Assembly (NCBI GenBank): GCA_036971715.1
Contig: JAVHJL010000009.1
Coordinates: 1-64,000, forward strand
Direction: 5' to 3'
Length of the DNA: 64,000 nt
DNA from: Arthrobotrys musiformis
Taxonomy: Eukaryota; Ascomycota; Orbiliomycetes; Orbiliales; Orbiliaceae
The notes under the pieces were generated by a model. The model was not told the DNA's origin. It made no database searches and was given only the letters and a program-made list of their open reading frames with translations. This document shows positions 48,298 to 58,806 of the stretch, piece after piece; within the stretch, counting starts at the first letter, position 1; every line of letters begins with the position of its first letter. Both the position numbers and the translations under genes were made by a program.

Positions 48298-48740
48298 TAG
48301 TGAAGCATGAATTTCATCTATAGTTTTTATCCGCGTAGCGAGCGCGTGACCTTCCGCCCCGAAACAAAGATTACAGCAGAATCGAGTCGGCCCATTTGCC
48401 TCAATTGAATGTTCTGTTTCTGTGGAAACAACGTAGCAGGTTAGCCACTCCACTTGATCTGACCAATGTGTTGAAATATAGAATACACAGAATTTGTGTT
48501 GTTCTTCATGTTGTACTTTTAGTCTGGGTCACTCCCTGCAACACACGAGTTGTACTTTGTGATCCCCATATGCCGCTTTGAGCCTAGGCCATTCCTCGGG
48601 ACACACGTGACAGATTGTTCATGCATCCATCCCGTACCCGAGCATTTACTTGCCTTGTACCTGCTCTGTGGCTTCTGGATAACAATCCATACGTTGATCC
48701 TCAGTTGCCGAAAGTTTGATAGTTCCTTGAATCGTTCAAG
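48298..48740. other. Intergenic region
   Basis: This lies between the VPS9-domain gene and the TMEM135-like gene on the same strand. It should hold the 3' UTR of the first and the promoter of the second. I see no RNA gene or conserved frame. Confidence 0.5.
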
Positions 48741-50503
48741 ATGCGGCGACTGCTGGATTACTTGATCACCCCCGAAGAACAACACTTCCTAAAGATCTAC
48801 CGCAAAGGCTGCTCAACCAAAGAATATTCGGCTGATACCGAGAAAGACTTTAGCCGTAGTACAGCTCCGAGACGCGACAATGAGTTTAAATCGTCTATAA
48901 GGCTCAGCGGGAGGGTCTTCCTTGTAGGGTCTATTGCGTTGACAATAGTTGAGAGGCTTCGACTTCGCGCTCACCGCTCGAGTAAGCCTCGTCTTTGGTA
49001 TATCCGATCCGTCCTCTATGGAGGGTGCCTTTAATTTAAAATACTTAAACTAAGACTTGTGATAGGGATGGGCTTGGTGTAAGGATTCCGTTATCTCTGT
49101 CAGTGTTGTTACTTCTTCATCGGCTTTGTTACCATGGCGTAGTTCGCATTCAGTCAAAACTACTGCGGCTTCGAGGGAAACCCTCAGCCCGTGCCCTGCG
49201 CCCGTTGAGAAAGGTTCTCCTTTCCCCAGTCGCACCGTCTGGGGCAGCCGCTCTTTCGGGAGTAGCCTTGGCATCAATTCCTTCCGAAGATGCAAGATTG
49301 ATAATTTCAATCTACTTTTTTACCAAAACCATGGAGTATCTATCGAACGCGCTTTGTGTTTCGGCTCGAACACCTTGGGTAAGATAGAGTTCATAGATGA
49401 ATACCTACCTGCACAGCTAATTCAAGCTGCCATACAGTGGTTCGGAAGCTGGGCCCTTTTTCCATTTTCCATGGCACAGCTCTTCCATGGCCTTTTAAAT
49501 GGGCAAGGGGATATCCCTCTCGTAAGTATCCTCAACAGGTTACTTTATGCCAACGGAGTCGTCCTTACAAGATCCTGTAGCCAGTCCCTAAAGCCTTATA
49601 GTATCCCAGCTTATACGTCCCTAGATATATCGAAAGGCATTGATGACGTTCCCTACATCAAGCACGGACAAGGCTCAACTTCATCTCACCGTAACCCGGA
49701 TGGCTGAAGTTGCTCGCCTTCAGTTCCCGTGAGTGACCTCTAATCGTCAGCATGTATTCTCCAAATCTGACGCTTTTGGCGCTAGGAATTTCCAATCAAC
49801 AATTATCTTCCCTCGACAGGAACCAATTAGCAAAGCGATGAAGGCCGCGTTTCGGGAAGCCCACCCCGCAATTCGCCATCTTTCATGTGCCATATCACAT
49901 CCGGAATCCGTTTCCTGCTTGTGGGCATGGGTTTCGTACGGTTTAAGCCAATTCTGGAGAAATACGCAGCTTTTTTCTGTGTTTTACTCTATATTGTTTC
50001 TATCTAAACTCGGGTCTTTTCGGGGATCTTTATTGGCCGCCGTAACTGAGCTCGTGCAGAAGACAATCCGGACGTCGATCTTCACAACTTCCGCCGTAGC
50101 TACATCTTGGTCTGCGCTTTGCTTTTGGCAGAGAATACTCCCGAAACAATTTCTGGGCTCTGGGGTCTTTTATGTATCTGGATTTCTTGGTGGCTTGACA
50201 GCCTTAATCGACCGTTCTCAGAGCCACATTCTATTCATAGATGCCACTAGAAACGCTATGCTGTCTTGGTGGAAGGCGAAGAGGCGTTCCAGATATATGC
50301 GGGGAATTCCATCGCCAGATATTCTCCTTTTTATGGTGTCGATTGCAACGCTGAACATCCTATATGACCTCAGACCAAAATCGATTACTAGCAAGGGGGC
50401 AAGGCGGGCCATTGAGCTGCTAAGGGGTTCGCCCCAGCTCGAGGAGGGAACCCCGAAGGAGACACAAGCACCTGGGCTGGTTGCCGGGAACGAATTTTGC
50501 TGA
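48741..50503 (+). CDS. TMEM135-like multi-pass membrane protein (473 aa)
   Basis: TMEM135 proteins are related to the Tim17/PMP24 group and are linked to peroxisomes, mitochondria and lipid traffic; the fungal role is not settled. Proposed exons: 48741-48981, 49104-49378, 49438-49521, 49625-49728, 49786-50503 (total length divisible by 3). The second intron joins W to WFGSWALFP, giving the family block PWWFGSWALFP. Other conserved blocks are AALSGVALASIPSEDAR with YFFTKTMEYL (exon 2), MAEVARLQFP then SAHP-like AHPAIRHLSCAI, and near the C-terminus RNAMLSWWKA with DILLFMVSIATLNILYD. Several hydrophobic segments fit a multi-pass protein. The stop lies 147 bp from the ARP8 stop (convergent genes). 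Exons 3-4 are the least certain. Confidence 0.75.
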
Positions 50504-50650
50504 AAGCAACCGATATCAAGATGTACGAATTTCAATATATTGGGAAATATTGTATGATGGTTCATATTTAGTCAGTATAAAACCTAATTACACGGGTTTG
50601 ATGCGGCTCTCGCAAACTAGGTAAAGATGCAAAACCGTGGTTCCATAGTT

Positions 50651-53097
50651 TCACCACATCCACAACGTTTTGTAAGGCAAAACTCGAGAATTTAGGACAT
50701 CATATTCACTTTGTTTGATCCAGACTTCATTTGTACTGGTTAGTTTTCCGAAGACACTTGCGCCTTTCCAAACCAGGACTTGAGGGTCGAGCTCCCGTGG
50801 TGGACTGCTGATAGTTAAATTCCCGAGACTGCCCCTTTGTCGAATTAACCTGTTTTACATTGTCAGCAACGGCTCCTAAAATATAGTGGAATTTTAATTC
50901 ATTGATCCTACCTTTCCTCAAGCAAATGATTTAGCCCCGCTGTAAGACTACCACCACCGACGAGAAGGATCCCGGAGAAAAAGTCTCTACTTCGCTTCTC
51001 ATCGCCCTTCGCCGCATACTTTATGCTCTCTATTATTGCGAGATCTAAAGGTAGCATGGGCAGGACTTCTACTTCTGGGTCTGGATCGTCTAGGTCTGAC
51101 CCACCGGTTTTGCTGTAGCTGTTTCCAATGATAACTGGGTTGACTCCCTCCGGCATATCCGACGCCTCCTCGGGTACTGGCGATCCTGCGTGTGGCATTT
51201 TAGGGATGCTTTCGAGTCCTGTTGTTGGCACTGCCAGGTTGGCACTGATAGGCCGGTTCGGTATCCCCAAACCTGTTTCATCTGCCATTTCAATATCTTC
51301 GTTCACAACTACAGTCGCGGCTGCAGTAGCGGGGTGATATAGGGAGTTTTGTGCGAGAGATACCGGGTCATTTGGAACATTGTCGTATAAATCATAGGAT
51401 CTTTCCCACAGCGATCTTCGTCCTCGAAGCTTATCAGTAGTATCTAGTATCCCAGGATGGAACAGGCTGAAAGGCGCGAGATATACCTCGTCGTATGTCT
51501 TGAAGCCGTACTTAACAGTTTCTTCCCCTGGCGCACGAACATGGAAGTTGTGAAATTGGACAACGACATCAGCCTCGTTGAGGCTTGTATACTTAACCTT
51601 AAGATCTTCGGCAAGGAGATAATCATAGCGGCGCAAAAGGTTGACGTCTGAGTATGGGAAGGAATTCGTGAGAAGCATTTGCGTGAAGGCATTTGTAACA
51701 TCGTCGCCGCCAAACTTGAGGTTTAGCCTTGAATCAGGTATAACCATTCCCTCTTCAACACAGGATATCGATGTTTTCTGAGCGCCGATGTCGACAATAC
51801 AAGCCGATGAAAATCCTGCTCCGTATGTGGCAGCTACACTCTCCTAGAATGAGAAATTAGCTAAAAGGATTGGAGCAAGTCGCCGGGTTGGAAATACCTG
51901 AAATAAGCAGACTTGCGCGAAGCGGAACTCCCGAAGCAGTAAATCTAACATTTCAGTCACATAAACCCTGTCGTATAGATCAGGTATGACAAGCACTGCC
52001 GATAGCCCCTCGTAATCCCCTTGCACTATATTAAGCTCTCTTGAAAAACTTTCCCGAAGTATCACCGTTACATCCTCATGCCATCGCCTTTTTGAAACAT
52101 AGTCGTGTTCGTTGAAGACGCCATCTCTCAAAGGCCAAAAGAGCTTGTATCGCGGAAGTGAATTGTCAGCGATATGCAAAGCCTCGTGCCCAACAAAGTG
52201 GAGATGTTTGGTTTCAACCGATGTCCACTCCGCACGGTACGGGTCATTGTGCTCTTTAATATTCTCTGGCACGTATTTCTTGTTGTGGTTTATGACTCCT
52301 TCTCTTGAATTCGGGAGAACCCTACGCTTGTTTTGTCGCATTTGCACTTTCAACTCCTGTGATATCTCGTTGAACAAAGCCTGAAAGGAGGATTCGGAGC
52401 AGGGTGGCTCCTTTTCAGTAAGCGAGGCGGATTTCCTGCTGTTTCCTCTTGTCCTTCTCTGGGGTGTGTTATCACCAGCATCCTCCATGTCATCTTTCGG
52501 CTCTTCCTCTGTTCTAAGGCGTTTAGGACGCGGATGGGGATCTTCCTCCCACTCAGATTCTGCATTTTGACGAGCAATGACATTTGGTATCGTTTTTGGA
52601 AGAGCGTCTGATGCGCGACCGATTCGTAAATTACGGGATCCGGGGTGTATGACAATCACCCTAGAGCCCCATACTTCGGGGTGATCTTCATCTTCTTTCC
52701 CATCAGCGCCGCCCACGTTGTCCTTGTCGGGCTCGCCATCTGCCACAGGGCCTCGATCCTTGGTCTCTCTTTCCGGTCTGGGGATTTCACTTCGTTGTCT
52801 CCAAACCAATGCTTGGTCATCGCGCTTTAGGTAATCACTATCGGCATGTTAGTAAAAATTACAATAAGACACGAAACGTGGGTGGCTGTGGCGGTGCATA
52901 CGTGTAGAAATTCTTTTGATTGATAGGATATACAACGGGCCACGAATGGTTCTTTAAATTGTTATCGGTTCTCGCGAGGCCTGGATCGGAGCCGAATTAG
53001 GTATTTTCGATTAGATATTGTTCAAGTATTTGAGGAGGAGTTTTCAAAGGTTACCTTCGTCTTTTTTTGACGGCCTGTTGGTCTTTCTTGGTGGCAT
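50651..53097 (-). CDS. ARP8: ARP8, actin-related protein of INO80 complex (730 aa)
   Basis: Arp8 is a nuclear actin-fold subunit of the INO80 chromatin remodeller that helps bind nucleosomes and extranucleosomal DNA. Exons: 53097-53055, 52980-52902, 52837-51898, 51843-50912, 50849-50651; introns are 74, 64, 54 and 62 nt with good branch points (ACTAACA, GCTGACA). The spliced N-terminus reads EGLARTDNN..., then INQKNFYTDYLKRDDQ, characteristic of fungal Arp8. Actin-fold blocks follow: VIVIHPGSRNLRIGRASDA, a charged insertion, IVDIGAQKTSISCVEEG, LKFGGDDVT and GILLVGGGSLTAGL. The C-terminus PPRELDPQVLVWKGASVF and a final KTLWMW also fit. A long acidic/Pro insertion precedes the last blocks, as usual for Arp8. 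Confidence 0.95.
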
Positions 53098-53751
53098 TAT
53101 TGGAGGTGCGTCGGATACACTGCGCGCACAGAAGGTGGTTGAGGAGGGAGTGCGATCTAGGAACCCTCTCATCAGCTTACAATTAAGCGAGCGGCCGAAC
53201 GCCATTTATGAGTTGTAATATCCCAGACTCCTACCCTAGGGACCTCCGACCTACTCAAGTACCTAATACGTTGTACCTCTCAAGTAAAAGTTAAGTACTT
53301 ACCTAGGTACCTAAGTAGGTACTTAAGAGTACTTATGTACCTCTTGGAAAGCTACATAAAGTTGCGAGGTTGAAATGCAAAATTACAGTCTGAATAGTTT
53401 GGGGTCTGACCAAACAGGCGCGTATGTACTTGTTTCGGTTAGGAATCACACGCTCGGCACCTGCACCTGCAGGCCTGTCTTGTTTCTAGACTAGGGACCA
53501 CACCAGATACTTAAGATTGGATCGAAGTGCTGATCAAAACACCGCAAAGCTTTGTTCCAAAGGAGTCAGCAACAGGGTTGGAGCTCCCTAGGTGCCTCTT
53601 GATTACTAAGTAAGTACCTACTTAAGCTATGTACTTCCTGGGTGCTTAGTCGCGACTTAAATGGATGCAATGATATGCGTAAACACTTATTTCTTCGAAC
53701 TATAGCTATATAGGACTACGGGGAAGCAGCAGGAAGACTTGGTTATAAGGT
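53098..53751. repeat. Intergenic region with TACCTAAGTAGGTA-type palindromic repeats
   Basis: At about 53221-53345 and 53590-53650, degenerate palindromic units (ACCTAGGTACCTAAGTAGGT) cluster. Similar clusters occur at 53098-distant spacers 56280-56410 and 56575-56685. No gene is seen. The region holds the ARP8 promoter and the 3' end of the ABC1 kinase gene. Confidence 0.65.
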
Positions 53752-56023
53752 TCATTCATTCCAAAAGTACTTTATGAGTAGAGACATGTCCACATCCTCA
53801 AACGAACTGGATAATACCGTCCTGAGCTCGAGACCAAGCCAGATCTTTAATATGCTCACATCTTGGTTTAGCATCTGGTGCCCCTTCTGCGCTCCAAGCT
53901 GCCTTAATATCGGCAAGCTGCTTTTGAATATGTCAATGTTAGGGTCAAGTCTTCTACCTATGCCCTCGAGTAAAAGAATGCTCACAACCACATTGATAAA
54001 GTCTCCCTCTAGGCGAACGTGGTGGGAACGTATCATCGACATGACCTCGGAGAGAATGTCCGCAATTTTGATCTTCCCAAGGGTGAATGTTTTATTCTTA
54101 ACACCGAGTACTAGGTGCTGCATCCGAAGACAAAAGACATCCTTGTCTCTCACAGCATTGGGCTGACGGCATCTACTCACCATCAACTCGCCCGCTCGAT
54201 ACCCATCGAACTCGGCTACAGCAGTGAATAAATCCAGGAAATTTTGCCTGTTGATAGGGGATAGTTCCGTGATTAATCCGGTATCAATGAAAATAAGCTG
54301 TGGCTTGAATCCCTCATCATTCAACTTGGAGAGTTCGTTTCGCCATTCGATTGGCTTCCCGTCGAGCGGTCGAAGGCGGGACAAAACCTCCTCTGTTACT
54401 TTGAATGAATATTCTTCGCGCTTGCGTTCCTGTTTTTGCTCTTCTTTTAAAGAATTGGATGCAGTCGAAAACGGAAATCGGATCTGCGGGAGGGTGGGGG
54501 CCGGCTTATAAAAACGTATTAGGATATTGCCAGGATGGAGATCCGCGTGTGCAAAATTATCGATCAATAACATATGGAGGAAAGCATCTAAGCCGATGTC
54601 TGCAGCCTGTTTCTGGAAAACACCGCCGCCGTTTTTCAAGAACGCTTCTAATGGGACCCCTAGAGCAAACTCTTCCACGAGAACCTGCCGGGTTGAATAG
54701 CTCATATATGGCATCGGGAATGCAACAGATCTTCTATTCTCGAAGTTGCTCCGAAACCTGAGTAAATTATTTGCTTCAATTCGAAGGTCAAGCTGCAGGC
54801 GCATCATTTCGCCGAATTTATCCACCTCATCCGGCAAAGACAACCATTCGAGGGTTGGGAGAGCATTGATTATACTCGCAAAGGCCTTCATGATACGAAG
54901 ATCCCGGTGGACTAGTTGCTCAACATTGGGGTGTAGCACTTTTATCGCAACCCAATCACTTGGAGCTTTGGGGGGGCTGTATTTGACGAAAGTGTCTAGT
55001 TTGCTGAGCAGCTCTTGGGCGGAGCGCCTCAGCGATATGTGAGCCATTTGGCCCGAACTTTGAGACTCGGAGGGCGAAGGATCTCGCCTCAATTTGGCGC
55101 GATACACTTGCGCGATAGCACCCACGCCCAATGGCTTCTCATCGAATTCAAGAAAGAGTGTGTCGAATGAACGCCCGTTGAACGCTTCCTCGATAATTTC
55201 CTTGGTCTTCGAGAGCGAGTGAGCTGCAACATTCGAATGTAGGGTGGACATAATGGAACACATTTGGAGGGGGAATATATCCGTTCTTGAAGCAGCCCAT
55301 TGACCTAGCTAAAAAACGATTTCATTATCACATTAGATTCTCTATCGTCTTTATCCCACAAGCGCGGAGAGGGGGCAGTCTACATCCACTTACTTTGATA
55401 AAGGTGGGTCCGGCCATTTCCATTGACTTGACAAGATAGCCGTACCACCACAGTGTGCCAGCCCTTTCCCCATCTCGGAGAGGCAGTCGAGGGCCCATCC
55501 ATATTGCCGGCATGGTAATTATAACGGGAAGAAACAGCAAAGCAAGATAAAGGAACCGCAGCCCAGTGGCTACTGGCTCGATAAGGCAGGCGTGAAGGTA
55601 GTATTTGGCATGGCCCAGCATACCCCCTACGGGAGGATCGTACCCGACTCTTTGATGGCAGTTTTCTCCCTCGGACTCCGCAAGCAGACGTAACTCTTGG
55701 GTGAGCGGTTCGACAGGCTGGGTTTCATCGTCAAGGCTTCTTGGCGACAGGAGAAAAAGTGGCAGAGATGTAAACGTGATTGAGGATAGCAATGATGGGT
55801 AGATTTTGAAAGGTTTGCGCAGTGTCGACCTTCCCTGCGAAGATTGCGTCCAGGTTGCCCGCTTTGCAAGATTCGAACCTCTAAATATAAAACGAGCATT
55901 TACGGATAGGCGGCCCCCCCCACGTAACCAAGATCTCGGGACTGGCCCCCCAAAGATACATGGGCTTCTGGACCTTGAGGCCAGGTATAGGCATCGAGGT
56001 GCCACTCCAGATCCTAGAGCCAT
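53752..56023 (-). CDS. ABC1/UbiB-family atypical kinase, ADCK2/Cqd1 type, mitochondrial (728 aa)
   Basis: UbiB-family proteins act in coenzyme Q biology; the yeast ADCK2 relative Cqd1 affects CoQ distribution from the mitochondrial inner membrane. Exons: 56023-55394 and 55308-53752, with one 85-nt intron (GTAAGT, CTAAT branch). The N-terminus is Arg/Ser-rich without acidic residues, like a mitochondrial presequence; hydrophobic segments lie near residues 75-95 and 155-175. The splice junction falls inside the family KxGQ motif (K210, then LGQWAASRTDIFP). Kinase elements: GVGAIAQVY (about 271-279) replacing the AAAS loop as in ADCK2, Lys333 in VAIKVLHP, HADLHPGN with Asp467 and Asn472, and IDTGL with Asp553 in the DFG position. 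All core residues are kept. It is divergent from the OXLD1-like gene. Confidence 0.9.
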
Positions 56024-56732
56024 TGAAAATGGTCAGGGCTTCAGTCCAAGTCGCGGGTTGGGATGTAATCAGCGGCGGCAAAGAGGAACTCCAGGAAGAG
56101 TATGAGCCAAGCTAAGGAAACTAGAACAGAGGTTCTTAGAGCCCGGGCCGGAGCGATACTAGTATCAATTCATTGGCGACGTGATGAATGATTCTAAAAC
56201 GGCCGAATGATAAGTATGGTGTATGTTACCTGCACCAGGGACAACCCAGCAGCGTATGACATGCACGTACATGTACATACCTACATCTATGTAAGTACAT
56301 TCGGTATGTACGTACAGGCTCCTGTCCGGCACCCAAATACTACCTGGGTACTTAAGTACTTGCTAAGTAGGTAAGTACCTAGGTAGGTACTTGATTAATT
56401 AGGTATATATCCCGTTGGAGCTTTCAATACGAGGTAATGACGGAAATTCGCGTTGCCGAGTTTGCGGGTCGGCTATCTCCTCTCCTCCGTTGCTAAAGTA
56501 AAATAAATTTTTTTTAAAAAAGATTAATTGACGGCAAAAATACAACAAAACAAGAAACCTTACCTACATTATACCCACCAAGCTACTTCTTAGGTAGATA
56601 CCTAAGTAGGTGGTAGGTACTTGCCCAAGTTCTGAATGACATGCACCCAATAGGTACTTACCTACCTACTTCCTTACCGACCTGCTGATGATACCTAATA
56701 CATGTGAATCCATTGAAGCCTTTGCTAACTCT
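56024..56732. promoter_or_regulatory. Divergent intergenic region with palindromic TACCTAAGTAGGTA repeats
   Basis: This is the shared 5' region of the ABC1 kinase (minus) and the OXLD1-like gene (plus). It contains clusters of GTACATAC and CTAAGTAGGTAAGTACCTAG-like palindromic units at 56265-56300, 56335-56405 and 56575-56685, and an AT-rich stretch TAAATTTTTTTTAAAAAAGA at about 56500-56525. Confidence 0.6.
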
Positions 56733-57355
56733 ATGAGAATCGTCCGAACAGGGCTCCGCACTATTCCTGCGCTCAGGAATTTTGTGCTCTCGGGGACCAT
56801 TTTGTCAACCACAGCATTCGGCTTTCGGACAAAGCCCAGAGTCAACACCCTCACGACACAAGCATTCCCTCTTACAGGATTCTACCAACGTATATACACC
56901 CACCCACCTTACCTACCCCATGCCCCCCCATCCCCCCTTATTTCGAATCCTCCATTGCCCAACTACTTAGTTATCCCATTTCACTCATATGTGCTTGGAA
57001 CGTTTTTCACGTGTTCTTTCTTTCTTAGTTTTGCTCGAGCATCCACAAACTCCATCAGAACACCCCGCATACTATCCGCCCGGAGGTCGCGGCCAACCAT
57101 CACAGCAGCCGGCCTCAAACCCAAAGGAGGAAGCAGACTCGGGGAGCCAACCGACCCGTGCTCAACTTGTATTTGGGAGCCGTCTCGTGGGGCCTCTGCG
57201 CGTGCGCACCAATGATGCAAATAGTCAATCACAGATGATAGCGGGGGTCTCAGTGCCGCCAAAACCCAAAGAGCCAGATAATTGTTGTATGAGTGGTTGT
57301 GTAAATTGCGGTAAAGCCGTCCCCCTTTCCCCCCCCCCAAAAAAAAAAAAAAAAA

Positions 57356-57389
<34 letters not shown>

Positions 57390-57772
57390 GCCAATCAAGG
57401 TTAGACTAGGCTAATTGACGCTGATACCCTTTTTTTATGCCCGCAGTCTGGGACGTCTTCCGCGAGGACCTTGAAGAATGGGCAGCCGCCAATGCTCGGG
57501 CACAAGTGGCCCTAAAGCGGCAATATAAGAGGGAGGCTTTTTCTGTGGCACCTGGAGGTGAAGTTGATGTCCGCAAGGACATAGTTCACAGGGGGCGCCA
57601 TGAGTATAGCAGCCAGATTCGAGACCAGGGAGTCACGCTCGGGAAGAATATGTGGGAAGGCCTGGAGGATATCCCAATCGGTATACGGGTCTTTATGGAC
57701 ACAGAAAAGGTCATCAAATCTAGAAGTTCCGACAAGAACAGAGCTGCGAGCACCTCCGATATTGGTGACTAA
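56733..57772 (+). CDS. OXLD1-type (oxidoreductase-like domain) protein, probably mitochondrial (254 aa)
   Basis: Proteins of this small eukaryotic family carry a short Cys-rich domain (Pfam Oxidored-like) of unknown biochemical function. Exons: 56733-56889, 57029-57310, 57447-57772. The second splice joins GCVNC to VWDVFREDLEEW, giving the signature PKEPDNCCMSGCVNCVWDVF. Upstream LVFGSRLVGP and the junction GFYQLLLEHPQTP also fit what I recall of fungal members. The N-terminus MRIVRTGLRTIPALRNFV looks like a mitochondrial targeting sequence, so I chose the ATG at 56733 over the in-frame ATG at 56688 (15 residues longer). Intron 2 contains a run of about 25 A followed by (GA)n. The first exon and its splice are less certain than the Cys-rich domain. 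Confidence 0.78.
57339..57390. repeat. A-run plus (GA)n microsatellite inside an intron
   Basis: A homopolymer of about 25 A (57340-57364) is followed by about 12 GA units. It lies within intron 2 (57311-57446) of the OXLD1-like gene, between the donor and the CTAATTGACGCTGATAC branch region. It is prone to length change. Confidence 0.85.
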
Positions 57773-58806
57773 AAAAACTGTCCTAGTATTGGTATTGGAA
57801 GGCTTCGGTCCAGGAACACTCGGCTCCGTAGTATCGCGCTGAGTGCAACCAACCGCCTTGCACCAAATCAATCCATAGGTAATAATAGTTACTGAACCAA
57901 GGACCTGGTGTCTTGGGAATAATAAGTCTCTTAATCTACATTCACCCCTTTCGCTCTGAGCTCTTTCTTCGCTTGATCGATCTCCTATTCCAAAGTAGAT
58001 TAGCATCGGTACCGCCATGTGAAGGGTGTTTGATGAGCGCTAGTTACAAGTATCAATTCCCTATAAGCGTCCTCCTTGTCTTTAAAGGTCAAAATGCCCC
58101 ACCCGAGGGTAAACAATAAATATGTTCCGAAGGATACTAGAAGCCAAAATGGAAACTATATGGTTCTTTTTGTTACTTATTGGGACCAAACTCGAAGGCA
58201 ACCGTAGTATCCTTACCACTGGGATGATCTGTTCCTGGATAACGAGTGGGAAGGGGATCAATTGCAAGTAACAGGCAAGGTACAACTGGTGGTGAAAGAG
58301 CGATGCTGGTCAGTTTAAACAACTAAATGGAGAAGGCCTGGGTGGGCATGCCCAAGACGAACCGATGAGAACAAAAGCCCTCCCGAGATGGTCTGCTGGG
58401 CCCGAGTCATGTCGTCGGATGAGATCCCAAGTTCGTGGTAATGCAAAACACCGGCGGGCGGAATGGCGTCGACAGGATTGTATCGTATGCGATTGGAGAT
58501 ATCGATGGGTCAAAGGTAATCAAAAGGGTTTCCTGTGTCAACTTATTAACTCACGCGCGAATCCAACCACGTATCCCCAAGCAACACAATACCCATGGTC
58601 TTGGCAGAGACTCTACAACATTTGCTGGCCCTTCGCATATAAAAAGATACCTAGGTAGGTATATATAAAAATAAACTAGAAAAAAAAATAAAAAATAAGC
58701 TCCCCCGAATATTTGCCTGCTTATCTGAAACCAAAGCCAAAGCTACAACCGGGGCTTACCATCGGCATCCTCGTTCTACATCACGCGATCACGACTAGTG
58801 CCTCAA
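57773..58806. other. Intergenic region, about 1 kb
   Basis: There is no convincing gene. Open frames at 57512-58018 (minus), 57913-58119 and 58365-58668 (plus) lack family resemblance or splice support. At 58640-58665 a TACCTAGGTAGGTA unit precedes an A-rich stretch and then the SmgGDS-like gene promoter. Confidence 0.5.

Noticed and set aside
57512..58018. 168-codon minus-strand frame
   Set aside because: It overlaps the last OXLD1-like exon antisense and resembles no protein family.
58365..58668. Overlapping plus-strand frames in the 58-kb spacer
   Set aside because: No homology is recognised and two frames are open at once, as expected by chance in balanced DNA.
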